Shown one piece after another: positions 31,001 to 44,845 of a stretch of DNA of 64,000 nucleotides; position 1 is the first letter of the stretch, and every line of letters begins with the position of its first letter. Source of the stretch: Anseranas semipalmata (Eukaryota; Chordata; Aves; Anseriformes; Anseranatidae); assembly GCA_013399115.1 (NCBI GenBank), contig VXAA01005234.1:598821-662820 (forward strand), in the 5' to 3' direction. The notes beneath the pieces are model-generated. The model searched no databases and was not told the DNA's origin. It was given only the letters and a program-made list of their open reading frames with translations. The position numbers and the translations under genes are program-made.

Positions 31001-33730
31001 TGGCTTTGCAAATAGGCACCAGACAAGTGTCAGCACCAGCTTAATCACACGCTGCAAGGGGAAATCAGAGGGGGAACAACAGCCTCATGTCCTTGGCCCA
31101 TCAGGATTCCTTGCCATCAGGCATTGCGCATCACGGGAAGTGCCTAGCATCTGTCCTGTGCCATGTGGTACATTACTGCCTCTATTTCTTGCTATTTGTT
31201 TTGAAGGTATGACAGTCATTTTCCTGACAACCTGCAAGAAGAAAAGATACTCCAATCTTCCGACTGTATGTATATATAGATACCTGCTGCATCACCATCC
31301 ATATGCAGTCTGCACCATATGCTAACTGTGAAAGAGTGTAACCTGGTCCAGCGCATGTGTTTGCTGTTATACATAACAAATACCTCAAGCCTTGCCATGA
31401 TTCAGTGCATTATGCATGGGAGCCATCTGGTCCCGTAGCTTAAGAAGCAAACTGAAAATTTGATAAAAGCACAAATGGTCGCAAGGAAAGAGACTGAAAA
31501 GATGTGTTGATATTCCAAGCAGGAGTCTCCTTCTGTGGTGGCTAATCTCATTGCCCATTGCCTCTTTCCTGCTCCTTTCTCTGGAAAGCTGCTGTCAGAC
31601 AGGTTGCACTCCCAGCTCTGTGAGTATGCACACCTTTGGGATGTTAAAAATGTGTTTCATGTGCCTGAGCAAACCTCCTGGGACAAGATTCTTCTCATTA
31701 GCCAGCTGTGCAGTAAGCAAAATGTGCAAGATGTTTGGAGCACAGCACATTTGATGGAGCTTGGATTGATCAAGAATTCTGGCTGGTTTAAAATGCACTA
31801 TCAATTATGATTATTCATTAATATTGTCTCATCACTGTGCAGAATTATGCTTTATGGCTTTGACAGATTGAAAGGAGGTCCTTCTCAGCTCGTCTAGATG
31901 TTCTCAGCCCCGGAGAGGACATGTACTCTGGGGATACCAGGTCACCAGGGGAGCAACAAGGAACCCGGTGCAGTGGAGGGGGTAGAGTTTGGGGTGGCTT
32001 GGATTTGGTCAAGAGTTTGTGTACAACTTGACCAGGAGACTGGGTTACTAAAACTGGCTTAATTAGATTTTGGAGCCAGACCAGGTTTCCCCGATTCTGT
32101 CCCTACTCTCTGATGTTTGGAAGGCACAGGGAAGGCAGGCAGACAGAAGATGCCTATTTTAGCAAGTCTCTGCAGCGAACGCACACGCTTCAGAGAGGTA
32201 CACGTTTGTTTCCTCTGACACTGAATTAATGGGAATCGATGTATTGATTCTGCAATTCTCCTAAAGATTGGTTCACATTTTGGCATGTTTCTAAGCTGGT
32301 TAGATGCAATGTGCACACAGTTCAAGACAGATATTTAATTATTCTAATATGAATGCAGTTGAAAAAGTCTGTTCTCTGTGAAATCCAGAAAATAATAGCA
32401 TTATGATAATGAAAACAGTGCAGCCATTCGTGCTTTATATAGCCTATTTTCATGTCCAGCTACTCCTTTTGTTTTAATAAAACCAACCCCTCCAAAACCA
32501 CAGAATTACAAAGACATTTGCCACTAGTAGAAATTAATTCAGTATTTTTCATTTTGTTTTCCTTTACCTGTGTGAGGGTACACTCTTCAGGGGAAATGTC
32601 ATCTGCTGTTGTGTGTGTGTGGAATGCACAGGGTTATGGTAGGGCTCTACCAAAACGAGCTACTACTACTATTATTGTTAAGCAGTAATAGCCTGAGACA
32701 GTCATTCACCAGTCGCAGGAGTTTAAATCGACTGTCTTTGTGGATTTTTCCACATTTAACCATTTAAATACACTACCTCATATGATCTCCTTCTAGACTG
32801 TCTGAACATCTCTGTGCCAAGCAAGCTCCTGGTCCTGGATATGAGAAAGCATCTTGCATTAGGGGTGGAGTAACAGGCTTGTGTTTTCATGCTTTGATCA
32901 ACGTGTAGCTGCTTTTATGATCTCACTAGGAAAGTTACTTGATGTTTCTTTAGTTTGAGTGTCAGCATGGTTCCTGCAAATGTTTGAAGTCATCTTTGTA
33001 TTTCATTTATTTTCTGGCAAAACAGCATCCATCTGCAATTTGAGAATAGAACATGTAAAAAACTGCATACAGCTCCAAAGTACAGAACATAGAATTTCTG
33101 AGCAAAATTCTCCTCTTGGTTACACTTGCATAACTCTGGAGTAGTGTCTTCATCTTTCCCATTGTTATTCTGAAACCCATTCTCATTTTGTTGTGTCAGA
33201 CCCAAAGGATCTACCATATATGGATAAATATGATTTCATCACAACTGTTGTAATTTCCTAGGGAAACTTACAATCTCAGAGGAAGCACATAAAGATGCAT
33301 TTATAGTACGTGGGCCTCAATACTCTAAGAAATATACCGTTGGCAGTTGTTCTCTGTTAGTTTTCCACATAAATAAAAATATGATGTAGGTGGAGAAGTG
33401 CTGAACTATCTGGAGCAGAGATTTCCTCCATATACACAAGCAAGGAATCTGCACTGTATGGCTGAGCTCATTTTTAAAAAATAACGTTCAACAGCTCTTT
33501 CTTTAAACAAATAAATAGCTTGCTGTAAGTTATTTGATATTTATTTTGTATAACTCTGTTCCTTGGCTGTCCATGCTATAGAAGTGCTGTTCTGCCACAA
33601 GAAGACAGATTGCCTGGACTGGAAGCCCCAGCCCTGATTCAGGGAAGCACATGGCTTCCTTACAATGATTATGATGATTATAATTACTATTCAGTATACG
33701 GTGCAATTGTTTTTGGTGTTTAAAACAGAA

Positions 33731-33749
33731 CAAAACAAAACAAAACAAA
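33731..33749. repeat. (CAAAA)n simple repeat
   Basis: Nearly four copies of CAAAA, preceded by degenerate copies from 33722. Confidence 0.85.
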
Positions 33750-34526
33750 GCAGTTTTGGAAAGGAAAACACAGCATTAGAAAAAAATAATTGTAAAATAG
33801 GAAGTGGTTGACCTTCAGGAGATAACTCCATCTGCAAGTGTCTGCTGTCCAGTGTTTCTAGTGATCAGAAAATGGAAAGAAAGAAATCCATTAAATATCC
33901 CAATACTCCTTTATAAAATAATGCACCTCCTTTTCTGTAGGTAAAACCTTTTACATCTTCTGCTTAACAGCTGCTGGTGTCAAAGGCCAAGCAAGATGTA
34001 CGTAGAATGCAGGGCCTGAAGTTTTTCAGCAGTCGCTGAAGGCAAAATCATCTAAAGCTGTAGCAGATGTTCACTTACTTCCTGTCTGCTTATCAGCCCT
34101 GCAAAGACACTTCTTCTTTGTACTTGTTATGCCAAGTGTAACTATGGAGATCTAATACAAGCTGCGCAAGAGTGATACAGTGAATGGTTCTTTACGTATT
34201 TGGTTATGAATGATCAAGCAAAATATTATGGTTTCTAAGAACTCCCTCAAATTTTTTAGCATGTACATTAGTCATACCCCTCTTAAAACAAGAAAACGGC
34301 AGTGTACAAAATAATTTAAGAAACAGTACATTACCATGGCTCTATAATGATTAAAATAAATATAATTAATGAACTGTTTGCTCACTGAACCTCCTATTGG
34401 ATCGTTTCAAGTTAGACCTGTCCTTTCAATTGGGACAGTTGTCAGAGTAGAGCCCATGTGATGCATTTAGGTTACACCAACTGAACAATAGTTGCCATGC
34501 TTGATGGTAATTGCATTCTTTAGGTT

Positions 34527-34541
34527 AAAAAAAAAAAAAAA
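34527..34541. repeat. Poly(A) tract, 15 bases
   Basis: An isolated A run in the intergenic DNA. No retrotransposed body was recognised upstream. Confidence 0.85.
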
Positions 34542-37500
34542 GGTGAACTAACATCTGCTGGGATGCATTTCTGCCGTGAAATTCTTCATCGACTTCAGCT
34601 CACATCCCTTGTATAATGGCAGAGTGAAGATGTTAGTTTGGCTTCAGCACGTTCATGTTTTGCATGTTGTTTCTAGTACACCAAGAAATGAGGAGCAGTG
34701 TATCCCAACTGACTGTAGTCCTCCAAGGCCTTGAATATGCTATAGAACAGAGCTCTTAACTATCGATTTAAAAATCAGTAACACTACACGATTTTTTTCA
34801 GTAATATAGGTGCAAATCAGCTGCTTTAATTCCTGTTTATATTAATTATTAGCTACTGTAAATTATAACTTTAGTATGAATGACTATATGAAAGTGTTAA
34901 AACAGTATTCTATCTAAATTTGGGCTTTGAGCTAGTTTAGTAAGACTGATTTTCACAGTGATGCATTTAAATTGATATGCTTTCCTAGTAAAGGCAAAAC
35001 TCAGGGCAATTAGGCTTATCGCTTAATAGACAGGATTTCTTCTTCCTCTATGAAATACAAATAAAGAAATTTACTTTATGTAAATCCTAACACAGGTGTT
35101 TTTGCTTTAAGGTTTAAACAGTAACAGAAAAGGACAGTTTTGGAATGGTTTGGAATGGCCATAAAGACAGTGTTGAAGCTGGAAATAAAATGACAGCTTT
35201 GGTCTACCACTGGCAGACCTGGTTATATATGGCCCTGTGGGAGACAAAAGGTTTCGGAGCCACAGTGGCTCTGCTGGCATTTGCCACATTTCATATAATG
35301 TCCTCAAGGAAAAAGAGCACTAGGTAAACCTTAGTGCCACTTTTAAAATGTTGACAGCATTGCAAATCTGTAGTTCACAAATGCAGAGTTGACCTGGAAA
35401 ATGCAAATAATGGGCACTGCGATTCCTTGAGCAGTCCTTCCAAACCTGATAATCTGTATTACAATGTTACGGCCCACATCCTCCAAGGAGATGAAGCACT
35501 TTGGTAGGATTGGTTCCAGGGGAGGCAGGCATGGTAATTCTTTTGAGAAAATGAGCTTCCATCTGAAAGCTGTAGACCTAAAATTCAGTCATTTCCCTTT
35601 CCCCAAAGCCAAGCAATGACAAGACAACACCTGAAGCAGGAGAGAGTTGTTGTTAAAGATGAAGATATGAGGGACTTTATGAAACACATAGATTTGCAGT
35701 CAAAAGATGGATTTGATGAATGCAGTGATGTAAATTGCCTGAAGCATCTGTCAAAACACCACAAGAGGTATAATGCTGAAAGGGGAAAAGGGGAAAAAAT
35801 GGGACCCAGGGATTAAACTCATATGAGTTGGGGGCTGAGATTGGGAATGGGGAGAAGGTGAGCACAATTCTTTGGGTGAGTTCCTGGAAGGGATGCAGTA
35901 AAGATATTCAAAAAGCAAGATATTGGTACTGTGGCTGGGTAAGTGGATTTTCAGGTGAAGCATTTGAAAATAGAGATCAGTATTTAGAATTAGACTGTAA
36001 GGGATAACACAGTAGGAAGGGGGATGGATGAGATGGCTTAACAGGACTTCATTGTAGTCAAATTAATTCAGTTTAAATAATTAATTCTCTTTTAAATTGA
36101 CTCTAGTCTGCACGCTTGACATTTTGGAAGAGCTAACATTCCCTGGCCTTCTGGTAAACGCTTTTGCATCTGTTTTCCATTGTTTCCTTCTTGAAAAAAA
36201 TCCTTGTCACTAACAGGAACCATCAGCAGCATGGAACAAATTGACTTGCCAAGGACATTTCCTCCAACCTCATTATTTATACTGGAAGTATTCTTTTCTG
36301 TATTACGAGTCAGACTGATTTAAAGAATTTGCCATATATTAAGTTAGTTTTATGCTGTCACTATGAGTCAAATTCAAACTTGGTTAAGTGAATTACTCAC
36401 ATTACATCAACATTTGGCCACACTTTTTCAAGGAGGTGATCAAGCAGCCGCTAATGAATCCACAGTTCTCTCTGCTGGCGTTGTCATACAGAGCTCTTCA
36501 CCATTGCAGCAGAGAGCCTCCCCATGGTATGAAGCGTGTGGATCAGATGTGTCACTCTCCCTTTTCTGCTGTTAGCAGATTGTTTTTGAGACATAAGTGG
36601 ATGAGATGGAGCAGACCCATGGTATAACTTGGTGCAGCTTGGGTTAAACAAATAGGTTTTGTATTTTTTTCTTAAGGTGCTTTGGTCTGTGTTCACTCTC
36701 ATGTCCTTTGTCAGCTCCAGGCTGTGGACCAGTTGCTAAGAAAATGTTCATCTCCTCTAAATGTTCATGTTGAAGGTGGCAGAGCTATTATGGCAAATGA
36801 ATACAAACATAAAGACTCAACGGAGTTCTGCCTGCATGAGGGGTCTGTTGAAGTTAGGGGCTCCTTTAGGCAAGCTGGACCAAACCCTCAGTGAGCTCAG
36901 AAAAGGGCAGAAACTTGATGTGACCTATATTCGTGGTGACTCACTGGTGAGATTTAATGTTGTTACTCTGTTTACCTCTGTTTCTGAGCAGTTGTTCACA
37001 TTTTAAACAAGTACATGCTTACCTAGCCCAATGGATAGATGAGTATAATTAAGGCCCAATATAATATGGCAAGTAGTTGTAATAGTATATGGGAACATTC
37101 CACAGCAGTTACAGAAGAAAAGAATTCCAGATAATTAGGAGAGGAGTTGGACAGTGATACAGATTTTAAAAGTACCCAAGATAAAATAGCAGATACTAAA
37201 AATATCTATATTGAGATGAAATCTTCATGACTCAGTACTTGAGCCAACCTCTATTCTTTAGGAAGTTGTAAGACAACCGTCCAAATAGGGTAGATTATGG
37301 CATATCTCCTTATTCTGGTGGGCTTGCACTTACACTGCAAAGCATCTTATGCTGAAAAAGACACAGGTCTGACTTAGCAGTGCAATTGCAATATTTTTTT
37401 AATATGTTCTGAACTAGCTGTAGCTTTTTAAAAGTTGGTTTTATTTATATCTAGAAAAAAATCTAATAATGAAAGCTCTGTACCTTGAATGACAAAATCA

Positions 37501-37669
37501 TTGACAGCAGGGCCTGAAATGCATTCTTTCAGTCAGGACACATTTTTTAAATACCTGTGACTCTCTAGCTAATAGTTGAGGAATGATGAATATAGCTTGC
37601 AAATGAAACATTGAAGTGCCATTTTTTTCTTCTTTTCTGCATAATGTGTTTTCTGACTAGGTACAAGAT

Positions 37670-37715
37670 TTTGAAAGTATTGAAAGTACTGAAAGGATTG
37701 AAAGTATTTTGAAAG
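37670..37715. repeat. Degenerate tandem repeat, about 10-base unit
   Basis: Four or five imperfect copies of a TTGAAAGTAT-like unit (TTGAAAGTAT, TGAAAGTACT, GAAAGGAT, TGAAAGTATTT, TGAAAGAAAG). A small decayed minisatellite. Confidence 0.7.
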
Positions 37716-39675
37716 AAAGAAGCATTTTGAAATGCTTTAGAGTTTCAGAAAAGCAGCAGAGCTGTATTACGAGAACATCAGCAACAATTTGGGTCAGATT
37801 TTCAGTGCAGATGTGTCAGATGCATTTTCTTGGAAACCCTCCATGACAGTTAGTGAGAAGAGTGACCCAATGTTTTCTAACTGTACAAAATAACCGTTCT
37901 GTTTGCTGATGTCATCTGAGTGAACCACTGCTCCTATTTCCAAAGCAGCGTCCTGTTGAATCTTGTTCAGGAGCAGAGTTTTTCTCATGGAACAGTTTCA
38001 TACAGGGAGTGTAAAAAATCTCTTCGGTGCATCTTGACAGATCTCAGTTTTCTGAATTTTAATGATCTGGTTTTAATTCTATGTTCTATGATTCTATTTC
38101 CAGATAATGACTATTTATGTAAGTGAGATGCCTTATAAATAAATATGGAAATGATTCCATAACATTAATTACAGGCCTTATGGTTTAAAGACTTAATAAA
38201 TTAAAGGCAAACGGTGATGTGGATTGTTTTTGAGTTTATTAACTTTGTTATTGTGGTGGTTTGCTTTATTTTAACATGACTTCCATATGTTGGACAATGT
38301 TTCCTCAACTAAAGAAAATTGTATTATGTGCCTGGATATATCAAAGGATACCAAAGGATAATAAAAATCAAAATGCATCATACAGTGGAAGTAGCAAATG
38401 GAAACTGAGATTTCAGAACATGTTTGTCTAAGAATGAAATAAATCAGTTTTTCTTGGAGAATCTCAGCTTAAGTGTAGTTAGCCCATTACTCAAAAATGA
38501 AATAGTTTTAAATTAATTATATTAGTTAGCACATCTATAGCTGCTTCTCTTGAGAATGCCAATAGTGTTCTACAAACATTAATTAAGCCCAATAGTATCC
38601 CCGAGAAGTGGTTAACTGATAGATATACTTCACTTAACCCATCATGATATGAGTGATATTTAGAACAAAATACAAAAATTGTAAACAGCAGGACTACACA
38701 AGAGCCTGAACTAAGTAGTTGGATATGTGGAATGGAATTACTCGGACCAGCCATGATTTGAAAATAAATATAAGTACAAAAAAATAAGGAACTGAGATCT
38801 GTGAGTGACCAAAAGTGGTTTTGTGTCTCGTGTGAGAGAAGGTACTCAGAGCACCACAGCATCACATGGAGTGACTCTGGGTGATGAATTGGACTGATTC
38901 AGAGAAAAGACTATTTGTGGAAATCGCCTCCAGCTGGGCCAAAGAGCATGAGTCCGAATCAAACCTCTAAGGCTGATGGGTGAACAGCAGCGATAGCAGT
39001 TAAGTCCTTACTCTCACCCCTGAGGGTACAGGGGCTGCTGAAAATAGCAACAAAACAGCAGTATCAGTGTGTACGTTTACAGCCTGAGACTGTTATTTTT
39101 GCTGGCAAATCTGCATGCATAATTTCCTTCCTGATATTACTCCACAAAGAGAAGCTTTTGTTACCTTGTTTTAATGATGAGAGCAATACTTAAAATGAGT
39201 TAGTACTGGACCAGACAACATGTTGTTTTTTGTATATGCATTAGGACCTGGACCATCCTCAAGCAACCTTTCTGCTGTCCCATTCTCAAAAAATCTGCTG
39301 GAAATATTTGTTTCGGAGCTTCCAGTGTCTACAGAAAGAGCCACTCCAGAAATATGCTCCAGCTGTAAATGTTTATTTGCCTACTAACAGGAGAAGAGGT
39401 ATAGCATCACTTGGTTGATACCCCTACGTGCAGCAACACATCAAAGCTCGGTGTTAACTGTTTTCTCACCAATTAATACAAATAGCCATCCGATTGATGG
39501 CTTCCATCATTTTATATCTGATAGTTGTTGCAATGCTACAATGCCTTGTGAATAGATTTAGCATTTGCTGAGGAGAACTTTATCATGCACAGCCTTAAAT
39601 CTTAAAATGCACACTCTGAAATTCTGAGGAAGCAAAGCACCACTGAAAAATGAAATTATAGTAAGTTTGTATCTG

Positions 39676-39692
39676 TTTTTTTTTTTTTTTTT
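39676..39692. repeat. Poly(T) tract, 17 bases
   Basis: A homopolymer run in intergenic DNA, with no associated element recognised. Confidence 0.85.
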
Positions 39693-40357
39693 ATAGAAAT
39701 GACTCAGAAACATTTGTGTCTCCTCTCTCTGGGTAAGTTTTCTTTCCTTTTTGTTTCCCAGCATTTCTCTGCTTTTGGGACTACAAACTCTCACATAAAT
39801 ATTGGCAGTAAATCCTTGCTGAGAATGTCTACCTGCTGGAGAAAAATCTGCTCATTTTATCTAAGTGGAATACCTAGACACTGCAGTTAGACTTTATCCT
39901 TGTTCATACACACAAAAAATCTCTATTTACATTTTGTGAATTGCAGTTCATGACACACATGACTCCGATGCCTAATGAACCCCCCTGCAGAGCTTCTACT
40001 GAGCTTAGTGGCCTTTGGATCAGGCACCATGTTCGCTTAATTTCCACATATTTTTAGCTGCTTCAGTAAGTTCTTTATCTAGAGAAGGGTCTGAGACTTC
40101 TTTTTTTGCATACATGCATGATATTCTATTGCTTCTTTTATAATTTATAACCAGTAGTTTCCCTGGAGTGCAAAAGCTTTTCAGAAAGACTATAGTTGAA
40201 GCAGGAAAAGGAAGGGTAACTGCACCATTGTATTGCTACATCATAATATTTAAATACTTTATTATTTCATAATCTGTCCTAGAATTTAATCATTCAAAGC
40301 AGGGACAGTCTCTTTATGTCAAAAGGGTTAAGTTCCAGATTTTCAAATATGCATATT

Positions 40358-40520
40358 AAAAAAAAAAAAAAAAAAAAACAAGAAAAAAAAACATGAAAAT
40401 GCTGCTTCGTTTCCAGTGTGATTCCAGCTNAACATTTAAAAACATCAAAAAAAAAAAAAAAAAAAAAAACAAGAAAAAAAAACATGAAAATGCTGCTTCG
40501 TTTCCAGTGTGATTCCAGCT
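40358..40520. repeat. Direct duplication around a single N (likely contig-end overlap)
   Basis: The 51 bases at 40379-40429 are repeated exactly at 40470-40520, each preceded by a long A run (40358-40378 and 40447-40469). Between them are a single N at 40430 and 16 bases. This is what results when two contigs that overlap at a poly(A) tract are joined without merging. It is probably not a real tandem repeat. Confidence 0.85.
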
Positions 40521-40935
40521 TGCCAAAGGCTCCATTTCATTGCATAAGCCTCCGGATATAGATCCATTACTGAACCATAAAGTGGGTTACTGGACAGGGT
40601 AAGGCAATCCATCCTCTGAAATGCAGAGTGTTGTTTTGCCAGTTACATGGTTTATAATTATCCATTATCATTATCTTTATAGTTACTTTTGCCAAGGTTA
40701 CAGATATGTCATGTCTCTTCTTTTGGGTTCTTTCAGAGCCTCATTCTTCCCCCATAGAGATGTGAATGAGCAGTGTACATAGCACTTCGCACATAGCACA
40801 CATAGCACAGCCAAATAAGTTCAAAAGGAATAAAATTGGTAAGAAAATGGCCAGATTAAGCCCCAGATTTAGTACTTAAGAAACTGAAATAGTTTTGTCT
40901 ATGGAAGCCAGTTTCTGCCAGGAAATAATAATAGC

Positions 40936-40950
40936 TTTTTTTTTTTTTTN
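40936..40950. repeat. Poly(T) tract ending in an unresolved base
   Basis: Fourteen T followed by N at 40950; sequencing or assembly failed at a homopolymer. Confidence 0.85.
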
Positions 40951-43904
40951 TGCTCATGAATTATTAGTAGTCAAATCCTACAATCCTGGGACAAAGTCTG
41001 TTAAAACCATGTCCTAGGACAGAGAAGTTCTCGACTCCATTTCTGGCACCGTCCCTAACCATCTGCCACTTGTCCTCTGCCTTGCTTCAGTTTATCCATG
41101 TGTAAAATGCACTTAAAATAAACGAAACATGCTTTGAAAAGGACTTTAATACTACAAACTAGAAATCTGGGGGTTGCAACATGGAAAAAAATGGTTCCAT
41201 GGTTGCCAGTCCATGGAATCCCTGCGAGTCTCCCTGGCCTCACTCCTGGGGAAGCTAAATCTGACTGCCAGCACTCCACCCTGCACTGGAGAGGCAGCAG
41301 AACACCACATTCAGCATGCACGTTGCCTGCCCGACTGCAGTACATGCAGTTGTTGACTTGTTTAATTGACTTACAATGCATAATAAGAATCTGATCCAAC
41401 ACTAATTGGAATTAACAGGAACACTTCTGCTGACTTAATGATCTTTGGGTCAGTCTTCACGTGCATGCAGAGACCACTGCCTTGAGATCCCCAGTGTCCC
41501 CACGAAGGGAAAGGCTTTGTTTGACTGATACATAGGCACATTTCTGTGCAACGAGCCTGCGGGAGCTGTGCATACAGTGAATCTGTCTCTGCCTGTACAG
41601 TAACACTATTCAGTGATGCTGCTCCTTATTCAGAAACAAATACAGCACTATAGTCATTATTGCTCATAGACCCTTTCACACATGGCTTTAGATGGGTCTT
41701 AATGTGGAAAATTGATGACAAGCTATGCAGGAAAGCTTTGCAGCTAGATATAAGTTGGGAAAGGTGGCTTGATAGAGGTGTTGACAAGCTAATAATGAAA
41801 TGGAGCATTACAATTAAATGTGCTAGTGGGAACCTGGGGATGAAAGTGTGCCACAGCCAACAGAGAGAGTGAGTAGCAGGTAGGTCACAGGGAGAAAGCA
41901 GAAGAGGCTTGATGGAATAGGGTAGGAAGGAGGGGGAGATGGAAGAACGAGAAAGACAGGACAGAGATAAGCAGTGTGGTTAGCTGCGATGGTAGCATTG
42001 GGCAGAAACTATTTTGTTTGGTGTTTGTATCAGGACTTGCACAGTGAGGTCCGCGTCCCTGACTGCAATCTGTTGACATTGACACAATGTGTAATTAATA
42101 CAGATAAGTCTTAAGAGGACAGAATTGGTGGAGGGAAATAAACAGGTTGGGCTATAAATTAACAGAAAATCAAAGATATGTACATAAAGTTTTACTTATT
42201 ATGTGAGCAGAAAACTATGAAAACTGCCACGGAATGTTTAGGAATGGTGTTTCTGTAAAATTCAAGTTTCCATTAGAAACAGTCAAGAATATTCTAATGG
42301 AACCCAAGCTCCAAAACATGAACTATTCATGCATCAGTGCAATGACTTTTTGTCAGTTTCCAGGCAGCCAAAACAACACTTAAGAGCTGAAACGATACTC
42401 TTGTAGGTCTGCTCGTACCTAAGGATGGAACGTAAAATCCATAAACCTTGAATGTGAACACTGAACACCTAAAAATGATACCTGCATGAAAAACTAGCAA
42501 GGGAAAAGAGCACAGAATAGTCTGCATATCAGAATTACTGACACAAGCCAAAAGATGGACTTTATTATTGCTAATTATTTGAAAACACTTCCAGGATTAA
42601 AATCCATCCAAAATTATCATAAGATTTAGAATTTTTTCTACCAGAGCACTACGTAATTTAAGGTCTTCCTACAGAACACAGACCAGCTTGCTTCAAAATA
42701 CTGAGGTACTGCGTTCTTGATTTCTTTATTTACTCCACTTTACTCCACTGTATATTGTTCGGAGATAAAATGTCCTTATGGGTATGGCAATAAATGCATT
42801 TTACGTAGAAATACAAGAAATGGGCAATGTTGTTCTTGTAGTCCCTGCTTGGGATAGAGTTTGACACATTCCTTAGTCAGTATGCTGTCTGTTGATCAAA
42901 GAAGAGTCAGACTCAGCTCACAAAAATCAAACCTGGCAGCACAAAGCTGTGTCTGCATGTGCAGGCTTGCACATGGGTGCCTCTGCCTGGGTTGAGGCTG
43001 ACTTGTGTCAGATGCTCCATTCCCTACACGGGGGGTAGGAGGAGCAACATTTCTGCTATAAGGAGTCTTATAATTAAAAAGTGGAGGAGAAAAGTAATAT
43101 TTTGCACTTTTTGCTTTAATAGTCTCCTATTCAGTCAGATTTTCAAGGATGAAGTAAACCAAAGTAGTAGATTTGAACATACTTAGGCATTTACAGTCCA
43201 AATTCAGAACTGTATCTGGCTTTTCTGTCTTTGTAACAAGCCACATCAAAAACCTTGAGCCAAATATCCATAACTGAGGGAAGCTTGAATTCAAAGCCGA
43301 AATTGTATGGTTGGAGCCTATCCCTAAACATCACTTCAAAAATAGCAAATTGGTATAAAATTTTGAAACATGGGATTGCAGTACATAGGATGCCAGAAAA
43401 GTAATGTTTCTGTGCATTAGTACAAGCAGCAGGGCTCTTTTTGTTGTGCTCAGCAACATCTTGACATGCTGCACTAATCTTAGCTGCATGCTCTTAGAAG
43501 ATTATTTTTGTCTCGGGTTCTCTTATAGTCTTTGATGCAACAACCTAGTGTGGGTTACATCAAGCCTGCAGGAAAAAAAAAAAGAAAAAAAAAAACGTTT
43601 TCTCTTGTTTTCCAGACATCCTGGGCCCGGCTGAGAGGCACCGCAGGTGAGCGAGACTGGCCTATTTGGGCCGGAGATTAATTTCTGGCTAAATTAAAGG
43701 TGCTGGAGAGAAGCTGTAGGGCAGAGGGGAGAAGAGAGTCGAGCAAATAGCCCGTCGTATTTTAGGCTGGACTGGAGGGGTTTCGCTGACCCGCGGGGTC
43801 CTTGCTCTCCCCTCACAGTTAAGGGAAGGAGCGGCCGGCGCCTCGCCGCTCCCTGAGGGGCGACGGAAGGAGGGAGCCGGGGGCAGCTGGGCCGAGGCCC
43901 CTCG

Positions 43905-44590
43905 NNNNNNNNNNNNNNNNNNNNNNNNNNNNNNNNNNNNNNNNNNNNNNNNNNNNNNNNNNNNNNNNNNNNNNNNNNNNNNNNNNNNNNNNNNNNNNNN
44001 NNNNNNNNNNNNNNNNNNNNNNNNNNNNNNNNNNNNNNNNNNNNNNNNNNNNNNNNNNNNNNNNNNNNNNNNNNNNNNNNNNNNNNNNNNNNNNNNNNNN
44101 NNNNNNNNNNNNNNNNNNNNNNNNNNNNNNNNNNNNNNNNNNNNNNNNNNNNNNNNNNNNNNNNNNNNNNNNNNNNNNNNNNNNNNNNNNNNNNNNNNNN
44201 NNNNNNNNNNNNNNNNNNNNNNNNNNNNNNNNNNNNNNNNNNNNNNNNNNNNNNNNNNNNNNNNNNNNNNNNNNNNNNNNNNNNNNNNNNNNNNNNNNNN
44301 NNNNNNNNNNNNNNNNNNNNNNNNNNNNNNNNNNNNNNNNNNNNNNNNNNNNNNNNNNNNNNNNNNNNNNNNNNNNNNNNNNNNNNNNNNNNNNNNNNNN
44401 NNNNNNNNNNNNNNNNNNNNNNNNNNNNNNNNNNNNNNNNNNNNNNNNNNNNNNNNNNNNNNNNNNNNNNNNNNNNNNNNNNNNNNNNNNNNNNNNNNNN
44501 NNNNNNNNNNNNNNNNNNNNNNNNNNNNNNNNNNNNNNNNNNNNNNNNNNNNNNNNNNNNNNNNNNNNNNNNNNNNNNNNNNNNNNNNNN
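43905..44590. other. Assembly gap, 686 N
   Basis: An uninterrupted run of N inside the GC-rich block. The missing sequence probably includes the DENND4A core promoter and transcription start. A single extra N lies at 44748. Confidence 0.99.
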
Positions 44591-44845
44591 TGCGCCGGTA
44601 ACTTTCCGTTGGGGCTGCCGTGGGAGGAGGGAAAACTTTCTCCTATTCCCCCAGCCCTGAGGCGATCGCCGGGCCGGAGGGGCTCCCCCCAGCCCGGCCT
44701 GCGGGCCTGGGGCCGCGTTGGGAGGCTCTCCTCACGGCGGGCTCCCCNCTGCCATGTTACAAAGGCAGGGCAGGAGCGCGCTGGCTGGCTCGGAGGGCTG
44801 CTCGGGAGAAACTTGTGCGTGTTCCCTAAATGCCTGATTTTCCAG
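44591..44845 (+). other. DENND4A: Probable 3' part of the DENND4A 5' noncoding exon
   Basis: GC-rich sequence right of the gap, ending at a good donor (TCCAG/GTAAGG at 44845/44846). The next coding-gene acceptor on this strand is at 58358-58360, and exon 58361 begins with untranslated sequence, so a separate noncoding first exon is needed. The 5' end is unknown because of the gap. The donor choice is inferred. Confidence 0.45.

Larger units (their letters stand above)
25100..43600. other. Intergenic region RAB11A/tRNA-Gln to DENND4A
   Basis: About 18.5 kb, mostly AT-rich, with no exon matching a protein I recognise on either strand. It contains a 225-codon open frame starting inside the tRNA 3' end (25049-25726), several homopolymer and simple repeats, two isolated N bases (40430, 40950) and a duplicated contig end at 40358-40520. 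Enhancers for either neighbour could lie here but cannot be called from sequence alone. Confidence 0.6.

Noticed and set aside
30930..31325. 131-codon plus-strand open frame in intergenic DNA
   Set aside because: No recognisable motif or domain, no splice context, and a length within chance expectation.
35616..35816. Charged 66-codon open frame (KHIDLQSKDGFDE region)
   Set aside because: It looks protein-like for about 50 residues but is short, lacks splice or promoter context, and matches nothing I know; too weak to list.
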